Of a stretch of DNA of 64,000 nucleotides, positions 1-8,668 are shown piece by piece. The stretch is taken from assembly GCF_003605125.1 (NCBI RefSeq), contig NZ_QPQT01000021.1, positions 1 through 64,000 of the forward strand, written 5' to 3'. The notes under the pieces are model-generated. The model saw only the letters and a list, made by a program, of their open reading frames with translations. It was not told the origin of the DNA and ran no database searches. The number at the start of each line of letters is the position of its first letter. Position 1 is the stretch's first letter. The DNA is from Shewanella algidipiscicola. Lineage in GTDB: Bacteria > Pseudomonadota > Gammaproteobacteria > Enterobacterales > Shewanellaceae. The position numbers and the translations under genes are program-made.

Positions 1-47
1 TGGTAGTGTGGGGTCTCCCCATGTGAGAGTAGGTCATTTCCAGACGC
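1..47 (+). rRNA. rrf: 5S rRNA, 3' end (partial)
   Basis: The first bases match the conserved 3' part of gammaproteobacterial 5S rRNA: a GGTAGTGTGGGG stretch, then TCTCCCCATG and GAGAGTAGG. The 5' part lies outside the window. A strong intrinsic terminator follows about 12 bases later, as expected for the end of an rRNA operon. The exact 3' end is judged by similarity to E. coli 5S and may be off by a few bases. Confidence 0.9.
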
Positions 48-58
48 CTAATACGACA

Positions 59-88
59 AAGCCCGTTGCTAATGCAACGGGCTTTTTT
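59..88 (+). terminator. Terminator of the rRNA operon
   Basis: A perfect 11-bp stem (AAGCCCGTTGC and its complement) closes a 4-base TAAT loop and runs into a T tract. It sits directly after the 5S rRNA, so it ends the ribosomal operon. Confidence 0.93.
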
Positions 89-302
89 CGTTTAACCGCT
101 ATTGAAATTATCACTCGAAAATGGGGAAATAAAAGTCCGAACGTGGTGAGGCTCAAAACCATGTGGAGGTCGATAAATGTTCCAGACAATATCGACACTT
201 CCGTCATCCTTGGCGGTCGTAGGGGGCAGCGTCTGCGCTTATTATACCAATTGAAGTAAATATATGATCTAATTGGTGCCCCATTATCAATTAGGTATCT
301 AT

Positions 303-782
303 ATGTCTGTAGCTGAATTAGAGCACTTAGCAAAAAAAGAAAAACGCAGTCGTATTAAAGTTCGCTATCTTGCCATCTGCCATTTTCTTGAAGGCAAATC
401 ACGAACTGAGATTGCAAGGTACCTAAGGGTAGCGAGAGGCAGTGTAAATAAGTGGGTCACCCTCTACTTGACGGACGGAATTGATAGTTTGAAGGATACG
501 CCTAATCCTGGTCGGCCATCTAGATTAACACCGCAACAGCTAGAATCTGTCGCAGCTTTTGTGAAGGAAAGAAGTTCTTCTACTTATGGCGGACGGCTTC
601 AAGCAAAAGACGTTGGTGAGTTTATACACACTCAATTTGGTGTTGAATATGAGGGCAGAAATGTCTATAGGCTGCTTCATCAATTAGGCTTTTCGTGGAT
701 AACAAGCCGCTCTAAGCATCCGAAACAAAATGAAGAGGCTCAACGCCTTTTTAAAAACCTTCCTCATGGAAACGATCCTTAA
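303..782 (+). CDS. IS630 transposase, N-terminal part (helix-turn-helix)
   Basis: A 159-residue protein starting MSVAELEHLAK. Its N-terminal half is a helix-turn-helix DNA-binding region (EGKSRTEIARYLRVARGSV), followed by the GRPSRLTPQQ linker typical of IS630 transposases. A TTG 30 bp upstream is also in frame, but the ATG at 303 matches family starts better. It stops at 782, overlapping the catalytic part by 53 bases. The downstream frame is reached only by a +1 (or -2) shift, so a full transposase needs ribosomal frameshifting; otherwise the gene is broken by an indel. Confidence 0.8.
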   Translation: MSVAELEHLAKKEKRSRIKVRYLAICHFLEGKSRTEIARYLRVARGSVNKWVTLYLTDGIDSLKDTPNPGRPSRLTPQQLESVAAFVKERSSSTYGGRLQAKDVGEFIHTQFGVEYEGRNVYRLLHQLGFSWITSRSKHPKQNEEAQRLFKNLPHGNDP

Positions 783-1329
783 CACCCCAGGCCATTTACC
801 GCTTGATAGGATCGATGTGTGGTTCCAAGATGAGGCCAGATTTGGCCAGCAAAACACGACGACTCGAGTTTGGGCGCTAAAAGGCTCAAGACCAAGAGCA
901 ATTAAGCAACAACAATTCGAATATGCCTACTTGTTCGGCGCAGTCTGTCCCAGCAACGGTAAAACAGAGGCATTGATCACGCCATGTAGTAACAAAGAAG
1001 TCATGATAGAGCACTTGTCATTGATCTCTCAAACAACTCCTTTAGGGCGACATGCAGTCGTTATTATGGATGGAGCAGGCTGGCACCAACTGTCTTTAGC
1101 TGACGAGTTTGACAACCTTACCATTATCAAGTTGCCACCGTATTCCCCAGAACTCAATCCTGTCGAGCAAGTATGGCAATGGATGAGACAAAATGAGCTA
1201 GCCAACCGTTGTTTTGATGGATATGACGATATAGTGAATCAATGTACTAAAGCATGGAATAGTTTTAGGAGCGAGCGAAGCCGCGTAAAAAGAATATGTG
1301 ATAGAGATTGGATTAACCTGGTCAGTTAA
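730..1329 (+). CDS. IS630 transposase, C-terminal DDE catalytic part
   Basis: This frame carries the DDE nuclease domain of IS630 transposases: first Asp in WFQDEARFG, second in VVIMDGAGWHQ, and Glu in the signature PPYSPELNPVEQVW. It is about 200 residues as an open frame, but translation probably enters by frameshift from the upstream part within 730-782, where a run CTTTTTAAAAAC occurs at 747-758. All catalytic residues are intact, so the element may still be active if frameshifting works. Confidence 0.8.
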   Translation: MKRLNAFLKTFLMETILNTPGHLPLDRIDVWFQDEARFGQQNTTTRVWALKGSRPRAIKQQQFEYAYLFGAVCPSNGKTEALITPCSNKEVMIEHLSLISQTTPLGRHAVVIMDGAGWHQLSLADEFDNLTIIKLPPYSPELNPVEQVWQWMRQNELANRCFDGYDDIVNQCTKAWNSFRSERSRVKRICDRDWINLVS

Positions 1330-1346
1330 TTAATTAATTCAATTGG

Positions 1347-1808
1347 TATTAAGCGCAGCTTGATGCTGGAGCTGAACGCGGAGAGCTAGCTCGAAGCTGA
1401 CCATGACAAGTGCCTAATACTTTTCGTAAAGAGTCATGGATAAGCCACCAGAAGCTATGCCTACTCCCGATGTCGCTCCGCCGCTGAGCAGGCTTCAGCT
1501 TAGTGATAAAGAAGCTGAACGCTAGGGATCCAAGACGCTACTCTTCCGTCCTCGTACGTTCCAATTGGGTATAATAAGAGTAGGCGACATGGTCAAAAGT
1601 TGTTTTAGGCTGTTGCTATATTCCCTATACCCAGGTGGATCAGCGCGCAATTGACCATGACATTCGAAATAAAGTCGAACGCCTATCGTCTTTTTAGTTT
1701 GTGTCGCTTAACCATATGACGCTTGGGCGTTCAGACATCATTTAGTTTTTGATACACAATCTGAATCGCACTGTGATCTTAATGACTAACATGCTACGTA
1801 AATAGAGG
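1347..1808. other. Intergenic region after the IS, no gene seen
   Basis: About 460 bases without a convincing coding frame. A fragment at 1560-1580 (CCAATTGGGTATAATAAGAG) resembles the insertion-sequence end and its flank in inverted orientation, suggesting an old repeat remnant. The rest has no recognisable RNA gene or operator. The promoter for the next gene lies at its right edge. Confidence 0.5.
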
Positions 1809-1814
1809 TATAAT
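1809..1814 (+). promoter_or_regulatory. Candidate -10 box of yeiW-nsrR
   Basis: A perfect TATAAT lies only 5 bases before the ATG at 1820. A weak -35 match, CTAACA, lies at 1786-1791 with 17-bp spacing. Transcription would start at about the ATG itself, giving a leaderless or nearly leaderless mRNA. No Shine-Dalgarno sequence suits this ATG. The box is seen directly; the leaderless reading is inference. Confidence 0.5.
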
Positions 1815-1819
1815 GCCGT

Positions 1820-2074
1820 ATGAATTGTCGTTTAGGATGTGGTGCATGCTGTATTGCGCCTTCTATAACCAGCCCAATACCAGGAATGCCTCACGGTAAG
1901 CCTGCTGGTGTGCGTTGTATCCAACTCAATGATGATAATCTTTGTCAAATTTTCGGTCAGGCTGAGCGGCCTGAGCTTTGCGCTCGGTTTGCGGCAACGG
2001 AAGATGTCTGCGGCAATACAAACGAAGAGGCTCTTTGGCTTATCACTTCATTAGAAGCAGCGACACAATCGTAG
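1820..2074 (+). CDS. YkgJ/YeiW-family cysteine-cluster protein
   Basis: An 84-residue protein closely resembling E. coli YeiW (UPF0153): it starts MNCRLGCGACCIAPS and contains SPIPGMPHGKPAG. Eight cysteines (residues 3, 7, 10, 11, 33, 42, 54, 64) are positioned as in this metal-chelating (Zn or Fe) family; the biochemical role is unknown. It is 10 bp upstream of nsrR and probably co-transcribed with it. That pairing could suggest a link to nitrosative stress or Fe-S chemistry, but this is only inference. Confidence 0.88.
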   Translation: MNCRLGCGACCIAPSITSPIPGMPHGKPAGVRCIQLNDDNLCQIFGQAERPELCARFAATEDVCGNTNEEALWLITSLEAATQS

Positions 2075-2084
2075 AAGGTTATTT

Positions 2085-2537
2085 ATGCAGTTAACTCGTT
2101 ATACAGATTTTGGTATCCGCACTTTGATGTACCTGGCTTTGTCTCCAGAAAGAGAGCAACTGTTTAGGATAGCTGAAATTACAGAGGTGTTTGATCTCTC
2201 ACCTAATCATGTATCAAAGATTGTGCATCACTTAGGTAAAGAAGGTTATTTGCATACCATTCGAGGCAAGAGTGGTGGTTTTAGGTTAGGTAAACCAGCT
2301 GAAGACATTAATATTGGTCAGTTGGTTAGGGTGTTAGAAAACTCTTTAGCCCCAATTGATTGTAGCAAACCCTATTGTCTTTTTAGTCCCTCATGCCAAT
2401 TAAAAGGCGTACTAGCCGAAGCTGTCGCGGCTTACCTTGCAGTGTTAGATCGTTACACACTCGCTGATATTGTGAGCAATCGTCAAGAGCTAAAGGCCTT
2501 GTTATCTGACGTCTCCATCCCTGTATTAGAATTATAA
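2085..2537 (+). CDS. nsrR: Nitric-oxide-sensing repressor NsrR
   Basis: A 150-residue Rrf2-family regulator. The N-terminal winged helix (MQLTRYTDFGIRTLMYLAL, then DLSPNHVSKIVHHLG) binds DNA. The wing segment RGKSGGFRLGKPAEDI is typical of NsrR. Cys93, Cys98 and Cys104 have the C-x4-C-x5-C spacing of the NsrR Fe-S cluster, which is nitrosylated by NO to relieve repression of NO-detoxifying genes. The start has a GAAGG ribosome site 7 bases upstream. Length and cluster spacing distinguish it from IscR, whose cysteines are spaced differently. Confidence 0.9.
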   Translation: MQLTRYTDFGIRTLMYLALSPEREQLFRIAEITEVFDLSPNHVSKIVHHLGKEGYLHTIRGKSGGFRLGKPAEDINIGQLVRVLENSLAPIDCSKPYCLFSPSCQLKGVLAEAVAAYLAVLDRYTLADIVSNRQELKALLSDVSIPVLEL

Positions 2538-2574
2538 AGCCGCTAATATATCGGCCTTATCAGGCTCATATTCA

Positions 2575-3336
2575 TTATCTTAAGTGTGTAGAGCTTGTGG
2601 TTGATTTCATGTCGGGTTGCTGTGCCAAACGGTAAGGAAGCAACGCCGATGTTGATACTAGGCTAATACCTTCCCGTTGTAGTCTACGCAAATTGTGCTG
2701 CAAAAAATGAATCGTTTCCGGGTAAGGGTGTGCAATTGCAACCAAGCTTCCTTGGCTATTAGCTAGTTGGATAAGCTGTTGAAATTGATTTTCTAATGCT
2801 CTGTCACTGACATCATTATCGAGAAACAGTTGCCTTCTTAGCAGTGGGATGCCGAGTTTGTTAGCATTATTAGCAGCCTTACTGTAGCGGGTTGTTACAC
2901 TATCAACAAAGTAGTTATCTTGTTCTTTTAAGCTTTCCATTAGCCATAACATGGGCTTATCCATCTGGGTTAGCAAGCTGCCCATATGATTATTAACCCC
3001 TTTTACGTGGGGAACACTGCTAAAAGCGGTGGCTATTGTCTGTTTAAAAGTTCGCTCATCCATATCGTTTGTTAATCCCCCCGGGCCAAGCCTTTTGCCA
3101 TTGAGTGCCTGCATCGGAATGTGCAGCATGATCTCGTGGCCTTTGTGGTGGGCGGCAATGGCAATTTTTTTGCCTAACGGGGTGTTAGGCAATACTGATA
3201 GGGTGATCTCTTTGGGCAGAGATAGTACGGCCTCATCGGTTTGACGATATCCAATATCGTCAATGATGATAGAAACTTGAGCTGCTTTGGCAGAGTTAGC
3301 GATAAAGGTAACTAACAATAAAAGTAATAAGCGCAC
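2575..3336 (-). CDS. yibQ: Divergent polysaccharide deacetylase family protein (YibQ-like)
   Basis: A 253-residue exported protein: hydrophobic signal peptide at residues 1-18 (ending AKA), then VSIIIDDIGYRQTDEAV, the start of the divergent polysaccharide deacetylase fold (NodB-like, DUF610). The Asp pair 26-27, an HIPMQ segment and NNHMGS motif are conserved in YibQ. The substrate is not established; the family sits beside cell-wall genes. It starts with GTG, 16 bp after the S41 protease, and closes the gpmM-envC-protease-yibQ run on this strand, as in E. coli's gpmM-envC-yibQ cluster. Confidence 0.88.
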   Translation of the reverse strand: MRLLLLLLVTFIANSAKAAQVSIIIDDIGYRQTDEAVLSLPKEITLSVLPNTPLGKKIAIAAHHKGHEIMLHIPMQALNGKRLGPGGLTNDMDERTFKQTIATAFSSVPHVKGVNNHMGSLLTQMDKPMLWLMESLKEQDNYFVDSVTTRYSKAANNANKLGIPLLRRQLFLDNDVSDRALENQFQQLIQLANSQGSLVAIAHPYPETIHFLQHNLRRLQREGISLVSTSALLPYRLAQQPDMKSTTSSTHLR

Positions 3337-3352
3337 TAGGGTTTTATGCTTT

Positions 3353-4558
3353 TTAGCTGTTGGTTTTTATCCATGTGACAGCCGAATATATGACTCTGTC
3401 CTGAGCAATATCATCATGGGGCGATAACTCAGCGATTATAGGCATACTTTTTATCTCAGTCATAGCATCTGTCGTGATATTTATATCAGGTTCAATACCA
3501 ATCGTATTGATATCTCTACCTTTTGGGGTTGTGTAATGGCCAATGGTAAGTTTGATAGCATGACCATCGATAAGGGTTGGAATAAGGCTTTGAACCGTGC
3601 CTTTACCAAAACTTTTTTTACCGATCAAAATCGCTCGTTGGTTTTCTTGTAGTGCGGCAGCTAAAACCTCAGATGCAGATGCAGAACCTTTATTGATGAG
3701 TACTATTATGGGAAGTTTGGAAAACATATTTTGCGGCGAGGCGAAGTAGTCACTATTGGCATCAAAAAATCGTCCTCGAGTCGATACTATGCGGCCTTTA
3801 GCTAAAAACAGGTCGGCTATTTTTATCGCTTGATCCAGTAAGCCACCAGGGTTGTTACGCACATCTAAAATTAACCCTCTCATAGGCAGGTCCTGCCATT
3901 GGTTGAGCTGGTTAACCATATCGCGAGTAGAATCATCTTGAAAGCTGCTGAGCTTGATGTACCCAATACCCCCATCGAGTAGCGTAGCGCTAACGGAGTT
4001 TACGTCAATAATTGAAGGCTTGAGGGTGACGTTGACTAGGTTTTCTGAATTTTGTCGACGTAATGACAAGTGGATAGCCAGATTATGTTTGCTATGGTGT
4101 TTTATCTGCCGTAGCACCTTATCTAGTTGCCTGGGATCGATTGCTTGATCATTTACTTTAATTATTTTGTCGCCAGGTAATATGCCAGCCGCCGCAGCTG
4201 GAGAATGGGGGAAGGGGCTGATAATGGTGACTTGATCTTCCTCGGTAGCGATTTCGATACCAAAGCCAAAGTATTCCCCACTATTGGCATTTTTTATATC
4301 AGAGAAAGCTTCTGCGTCGAGAAAATTAGAATAAGAGTCCAGCGAATTAAATACCCCATCAATAGCTGCCTGTATTAAAGTTTCTTGGGGGATCTTGTCG
4401 ATATAATAGCTTTCTATGGTACTAATAACGTCGATCAGCAATGGATAATTGAGCTTCGGCTGATGCTGTGCTGTGTGCTCTGTGCCTGATAGGGTGATGG
4501 ATAAGCCGAGAGTTAATCCTAAGATAACGCAGGCAAAGTAACGAATAAATTTAATCAT
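3353..4558 (-). CDS. S41-family C-terminal processing protease
   Basis: A 401-residue periplasmic protease. A membrane-spanning signal segment covers residues 5-27, a PDZ domain about 95-170, and the S41 catalytic core follows. The catalytic pair is Ser294 in NKGSASASEVLAAA and Lys319 in GKKSFGKGTVQ, spaced 25 residues as in CtpA/Prc. The ATG at 4558 has an AGAGGG ribosome site 6 bases upstream; a TTG two codons earlier overlaps that site and is unlikely. Family members trim C-termini of envelope proteins and wall hydrolases. Its place next to envC suggests a role in wall remodelling (inference). Confidence 0.93.
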   Translation of the reverse strand: MIKFIRYFACVILGLTLGLSITLSGTEHTAQHQPKLNYPLLIDVISTIESYYIDKIPQETLIQAAIDGVFNSLDSYSNFLDAEAFSDIKNANSGEYFGFGIEIATEEDQVTIISPFPHSPAAAAGILPGDKIIKVNDQAIDPRQLDKVLRQIKHHSKHNLAIHLSLRRQNSENLVNVTLKPSIIDVNSVSATLLDGGIGYIKLSSFQDDSTRDMVNQLNQWQDLPMRGLILDVRNNPGGLLDQAIKIADLFLAKGRIVSTRGRFFDANSDYFASPQNMFSKLPIIVLINKGSASASEVLAAALQENQRAILIGKKSFGKGTVQSLIPTLIDGHAIKLTIGHYTTPKGRDINTIGIEPDINITTDAMTEIKSMPIIAELSPHDDIAQDRVIYSAVTWIKTNS

Positions 4559-4590
4559 AAACAACCCTCTATGAAAGGGTTGCTCTTGCT

Positions 4591-5727
4591 CTAGCGCTTA
4601 CAGTAGAGTGCCGGATCGATAGCTTGCCCTTTGTGCCTTACCTCAAAGTATAGGCCAGGTTCGGTTTGTCCACCCGAGCGCCCAACTAGGGCTATGGTTT
4701 CGCCTTTGTCGACCGTATCACCGGCGTTTTTGAGTAAGGTCTGGGCATGACCATATAGGCTCATATAGCCTTTGCCATGGTCAACGACCATCACCATACC
4801 AAAGCCACGTAACCAGTCGGCATAGATCACTTTACCAGGAGCAATAGCACTAACAGATTGCCCTTCTGGAGCGGCTACTATCACCCCTTTCCATTTGACT
4901 TCACCCGAACGTTGGCTACCAAAGCCTGAGCGAATGCGGCCTTGGGTAGGCCAGTTGAGCTTATGTTGGCGTGATAACCCTTCCATTACAGGGCTGTCTT
5001 TCATCGCCTTTAACGCTTGTTCTACCACACGCTTTAAACTGGCTTCTTCAATTTGTAACTGTTCAAGTTTGGCGCCATGAGAGTTAAGCGTGCGCTGCAG
5101 TTGTGTGAGCGTTTGTTGCCGTTGAGCTTGCTCTTGAGTTAGATTTTTGGCTTGCAGCTGTTGTTCGAGCACCAGTTGATTGAGACGGATTTGTTTTTGC
5201 TTTTGCTCTGCTTCAACGCTGTCTAATTCGGTGATAGTTTGCTGCAACTTATTGATCGAGTCGATGCGAGCCTTATTCAGGTATTGGTAGTAAGCCAGCA
5301 GGCGCTCTATGGTTGCTGGGCTCTGCTGATTAAGTAGCATTTTGGTGTAATCATGATTGCCAGCAAGGTAGGCACTGGCCAACTGATTTGATAGGGTTTG
5401 CTGTTGAATTTTTTTCAGTTTATCGAGTGTGACTCGGCGAGATTCTAGCGCTGCGAGTTGTTTATCGGTTGTCGCCAAGGAGGCCTTAGTGTTATTGACC
5501 TTTTTAGCCGCATTTGCGATAGCCTGCTCATCTTTTTTTAGCAGTTTGATCAGTTTTTCATGTTGCGAGCTAGTATCTTTGAGCGCCGACTGTTGGCTGC
5601 TGATCTGCTGTTGTATTGCCTCTAACTGCGATTGACGCTGTGTCAGATCGGAAGCCTGCACAGTAAAAGACAACATGATAAAGCCAGCAATTATGCTGGC
5701 TTTATGAAAACCGTATCGCTTAAGCAA
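4591..5727 (-). CDS. envC: Murein hydrolase activator EnvC
   Basis: A 378-residue periplasmic protein: signal peptide (about 1-25), long glutamine-rich coiled coil (about 27-250), and a C-terminal LytM domain (about 265-378). The LytM metal-binding residues are lost: the usual HxGxD region reads VKWKGVIVAA and the last motif reads LYFEVR instead of LHFE. This is expected of EnvC, which does not cut murein itself but activates amidases at the division septum. The best start is a TTG at 5727, since an in-frame stop lies 18 bp upstream and no ATG precedes the signal peptide. Confidence 0.92.
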   Translation of the reverse strand: MLKRYGFHKASIIAGFIMLSFTVQASDLTQRQSQLEAIQQQISSQQSALKDTSSQHEKLIKLLKKDEQAIANAAKKVNNTKASLATTDKQLAALESRRVTLDKLKKIQQQTLSNQLASAYLAGNHDYTKMLLNQQSPATIERLLAYYQYLNKARIDSINKLQQTITELDSVEAEQKQKQIRLNQLVLEQQLQAKNLTQEQAQRQQTLTQLQRTLNSHGAKLEQLQIEEASLKRVVEQALKAMKDSPVMEGLSRQHKLNWPTQGRIRSGFGSQRSGEVKWKGVIVAAPEGQSVSAIAPGKVIYADWLRGFGMVMVVDHGKGYMSLYGHAQTLLKNAGDTVDKGETIALVGRSGGQTEPGLYFEVRHKGQAIDPALYCKR

Positions 5728-5742
5728 TGAATCGTTACTCGC

Positions 5743-7290
5743 TTAGTTGGTTGTTAGGGTGATGAGAGAGCGTCCTGTCATCTCGGGTGGAACCGTCTGA
5801 TTCATCAAGGTTAACATGGTTGGTGCTATATCGCTTAATCTTCCGTTGCCGGCGATTGTTGCTGGACGGCCCACATAGATAAATGGCACTAACTCGCTGG
5901 TATGTGCGGTATGTGCTTGACCGGTTTGCTCGTCGGTCATCTGTTCGGCATTACCATGGTCGGCAGTAATTAAACACTCGCCATCCACTTTAGCTAAGGC
6001 TTCGACCACGCGGCCAATACAAGCATCTACCGCCTCACAGGCCTTAACGGCGGCTTCAAAGTTACCCGTATGCCCTACCATGTCACCATTTGGGTAGTTA
6101 CAGATAATCACGTCATACTTCGTTGACTCAATAGCTGCGACCAATTTATCGGTTAACTCGGCAGAATTCATCTCTGGCTGTAGATCATAGGTGGCCACTT
6201 TAGGTGATTGCACCAAAATACGGTCTTCACCTTCAAATGGTTCCTCTTTTCCGCCATTGAAGAAGAAGGTGACATGAGCATATTTTTCGGTTTCAGAGAT
6301 ACGTAACTGGGTTTTACCGCTGTTTTGTAACACTTCACCTAAGGTATTGACCAAGTCTACCGAAGGGTAAGCGATAGGCGCCTTAATGTCGGCGGCGTAT
6401 TCAGTCAGGGTGACAAAGTTGACCTTAGGCATGACCTCGCGGGTAAAGCCATCAAAATCAGCATTGATAAAGCTGCGAGTAATTTGGCGGGCACGATCGG
6501 CGCGGAAATTCATGAAGATCAATGCATCGTCGTCGTTAAGGGTTGCCACTTGCCCCTGCGCGTCGGTGATCGCCGAACTGGCGACAAACTCATCATTTTC
6601 ATCACGCGCATAAGCGGCGGCCAAGGCATCGACAGCATCTGCAAACTGGTATTGTGCTTTACCTTGAGTGATCAACTCATAAGCCTGAGAGACTCTATCC
6701 CAGCGGTTGTCTCTGTCCATGGCGTAGTAGCGACCAATGATAGAGGCGATACGGCCAGCGCCTAAGGTGTTAAACAGTTCATTGAAATGGGCAAGGCTCG
6801 ATTTTGCGCTGCGTGGTGGGGTGTCGCGGCCATCGAGAAAAGCATGTAAATAAACATGTTTTGCGCCGCGCTTAACCGCCATCTTACACATGGCTTCGAT
6901 ATGACTTTCGTGGCTGTGCACACCACCTGGTGATAATAGCCCCATGATATGCACCGCCCCATTGGCCGCGATAGCTTTATCTACGGCTTCGACGAGGGCT
7001 GGGTTGGTGTCAAACTTACCGTCTTCGATAGCCTTGCCGATACGGGTCAATTCTTGATAAACCACACGGCCAGAGCCGATATTGATATGGCCCACTTCCG
7101 AGTTACCCATTTGGCCATCGGGTAGCCCGACATCTAGGCCTGAGCCTGAAATTAAGCTGTTTGGATATTGCTGATAAAGTCTGTCGAGCACTGGAGTGTT
7201 GGCGTGATAAACCGCATTGTTATGGGTGTCTTCACGATAACCCCAGCCATCAAGGATCAGCAGTGCCAGAGGGCGTTTGCGTGTCGTCAT
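5743..7290 (-). CDS. gpmM: 2,3-bisphosphoglycerate-independent phosphoglycerate mutase
   Basis: A 515-residue glycolytic/gluconeogenic enzyme interconverting 3- and 2-phosphoglycerate with Mn2+. It opens RPLALLILDGWGY and has the phosphoserine motif MGNSEVGHINIGSGR (Ser64), plus ADHGNAE metal ligands near the C-terminus. The ATG at 7290 matches the family N-terminus; an upstream in-frame start would add nine unrelated residues. It is the first gene of the gpmM-envC-protease-yibQ run, with only 15 bp to envC. Confidence 0.96.
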   Translation of the reverse strand: MTTRKRPLALLILDGWGYREDTHNNAVYHANTPVLDRLYQQYPNSLISGSGLDVGLPDGQMGNSEVGHINIGSGRVVYQELTRIGKAIEDGKFDTNPALVEAVDKAIAANGAVHIMGLLSPGGVHSHESHIEAMCKMAVKRGAKHVYLHAFLDGRDTPPRSAKSSLAHFNELFNTLGAGRIASIIGRYYAMDRDNRWDRVSQAYELITQGKAQYQFADAVDALAAAYARDENDEFVASSAITDAQGQVATLNDDDALIFMNFRADRARQITRSFINADFDGFTREVMPKVNFVTLTEYAADIKAPIAYPSVDLVNTLGEVLQNSGKTQLRISETEKYAHVTFFFNGGKEEPFEGEDRILVQSPKVATYDLQPEMNSAELTDKLVAAIESTKYDVIICNYPNGDMVGHTGNFEAAVKACEAVDACIGRVVEALAKVDGECLITADHGNAEQMTDEQTGQAHTAHTSELVPFIYVGRPATIAGNGRLSDIAPTMLTLMNQTVPPEMTGRSLITLTTN

Positions 7291-7531
7291 GGTGGTACCT
7301 TTAAGTTTAAGAAACAAAGATTACAATCCGAAATTGGTTAAATATTACTACGTACGCAGGCGATCAAAAAGCGATTTACTCCGATAAGGGTTATCGAACA
7401 CTTGGTAAAGGGCGCGTTTGTCGCTGTCTGCCCGCCCATCATGGGTTAACAACTTGCTGCAATCTGCAGTGACAATCGGTTATACTCTTGGCCCTGACAG
7501 AACCTCAAGCCACAGAAGTAGGCCGTAAACT

Positions 7532-7966
7532 ATGCAAGAATATATCGAATTTTTAAAAGCCAATCCTATGCTTAGCCTTGCTTGGATTGGTTTACTTGTT
7601 GCGCTTTTAGTGAGCGTTTTTAAGTCTAGTTTTTCTAAAGTGAAAACCGTTGATCATCAACAAGCAACCTTATTAATCAATAAGCAAAATGCCAAAGTTG
7701 TCGACGTGCGCTCTAAAGAAGAGTTCAAAAAAGGTCATATTGTTGATGCAGTTAACATCCCGTTAGCTGAAATTAAAAATAATCAGTTAAGTGCACTTGA
7801 AAACGCTAAAGCCAGTCCCATTATATTAATATGCAACGCAGGAATGACCTCGTCGCAAGCGGCTCAGTTGATGATAAAAGCAGGTTTTGAGTCTGTGTAT
7901 AATCTCAAAGGTGGTATGAGCGAATGGCAACAAAGTAATTTACCCGTTGTCAAAAGTAAGCGATAA
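7532..7966 (+). CDS. yibN: Membrane-anchored rhodanese-like protein YibN
   Basis: A 144-residue protein with one membrane helix (about 13-31) and a rhodanese domain (about 40-138). Cys101 in the LICNAGMTS loop is the sulfur-carrying active residue. It is divergent from gpmM and upstream of secB, the same order as E. coli yibN-(grxC)-secB-gpsA except that no glutaredoxin gene is seen between. Sulfurtransfer is the family activity; the physiological substrate is unknown. Confidence 0.9.
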   Translation: MQEYIEFLKANPMLSLAWIGLLVALLVSVFKSSFSKVKTVDHQQATLLINKQNAKVVDVRSKEEFKKGHIVDAVNIPLAEIKNNQLSALENAKASPIILICNAGMTSSQAAQLMIKAGFESVYNLKGGMSEWQQSNLPVVKSKR

Positions 7967-8170
7967 ACCCCATGCAAGATTTGCTTTTTTAAAGCAACTT
8001 TGATTAGAGTGTCATCTCTTAAAAAAATGGCCTGAGGGATCACCGAGTAATGCCTCAGGGAAAACGAAAACCGGGATGGTGGCTGAGGTCTTATTGGGAC
8101 TCGAGTAACAAAAGCCCTAAAGATGATTCTTCCGTTTGGAAAATCACATCAATTGATTAGGTAGGAAATT

Positions 8171-8662
8171 ATGGCTGAAGTAGCAAACAACGAACAACAG
8201 GGTCCACAGTTCAACATTCAACGTGTTTACACTAAAGATATCTCTTTTGAAACTCCAAACAGCCCAGCTGTTTTCCAAAAAGAGTGGAGCCCTGAAGTTA
8301 AGCTAGATCTAGATACTCGCAGCGCTAAATTGGCTGACGACGTTTATGAAGTGGTACTTTCGCTAACCGTTACCGCTAAAAACGGTGAAGAAACCGCTTT
8401 CTTATGTGAAGTGCAGCAAGCGGGTATTTTTGCTATCAGCGGCCTGACAGAGCAGCAGCTGGCTCACTCTCTAGGTGCATACTGCCCTAACGTACTATTT
8501 CCATACGCGCGTGAAACCGTTGGCAGCCTAGTGGCTCGTGGTACTTTCCCACAGCTAAACCTAGCACCAGTTAACTTTGATGCGCTATTTGCACAATATG
8601 TGCAACAGCGTCAAGCCGCTGCAGAAGCCGCTCCTGAAGCAGCAGAAGAAGCGAACGCTTAA
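8171..8662 (+). CDS. secB: Protein-export chaperone SecB
   Basis: A 163-residue cytoplasmic tetrameric chaperone that holds preproteins unfolded and passes them to SecA. Characteristic segments are FNIQRVYTKDISFETPN near the N-terminus and AYCPNVLFPYARETV in the middle. The alanine/glutamate-rich tail is typical. An AGGAAATT ribosome site precedes the ATG. gpsA begins 6 bp after its stop, so the two are co-transcribed. Confidence 0.97.
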   Translation: MAEVANNEQQGPQFNIQRVYTKDISFETPNSPAVFQKEWSPEVKLDLDTRSAKLADDVYEVVLSLTVTAKNGEETAFLCEVQQAGIFAISGLTEQQLAHSLGAYCPNVLFPYARETVGSLVARGTFPQLNLAPVNFDALFAQYVQQRQAAAEAAPEAAEEANA

Positions 8663-8668
8663 TCACGC

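Larger units (their letters stand above)
247..1346 (+). mobile_element. IS630-family insertion sequence
   Basis: A 1100-bp element whose ends are imperfect inverted repeats beginning CCAATTGAA on both sides. It is flanked by TA dinucleotides (245-246 and 1347-1348), the usual IS630/Tc1-mariner target duplication. It carries a transposase in two overlapping frames. It lies 150 bp downstream of a ribosomal operon, in non-coding DNA. The complementarity continues outside these ends (see findings), so the exact ends are inferred from the TA rule. Confidence 0.85.

Noticed and set aside
4591..5727. Missing zinc ligands in the LytM domain of EnvC as a novelty
   Set aside because: Known to be normal for EnvC, which activates amidases rather than cutting murein.
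8030..8062. A hairpin CCTGAGG...CCTCAGG between yibN and secB
   Set aside because: Seven-base stem with a long loop and no T tract; not enough to call a terminator.
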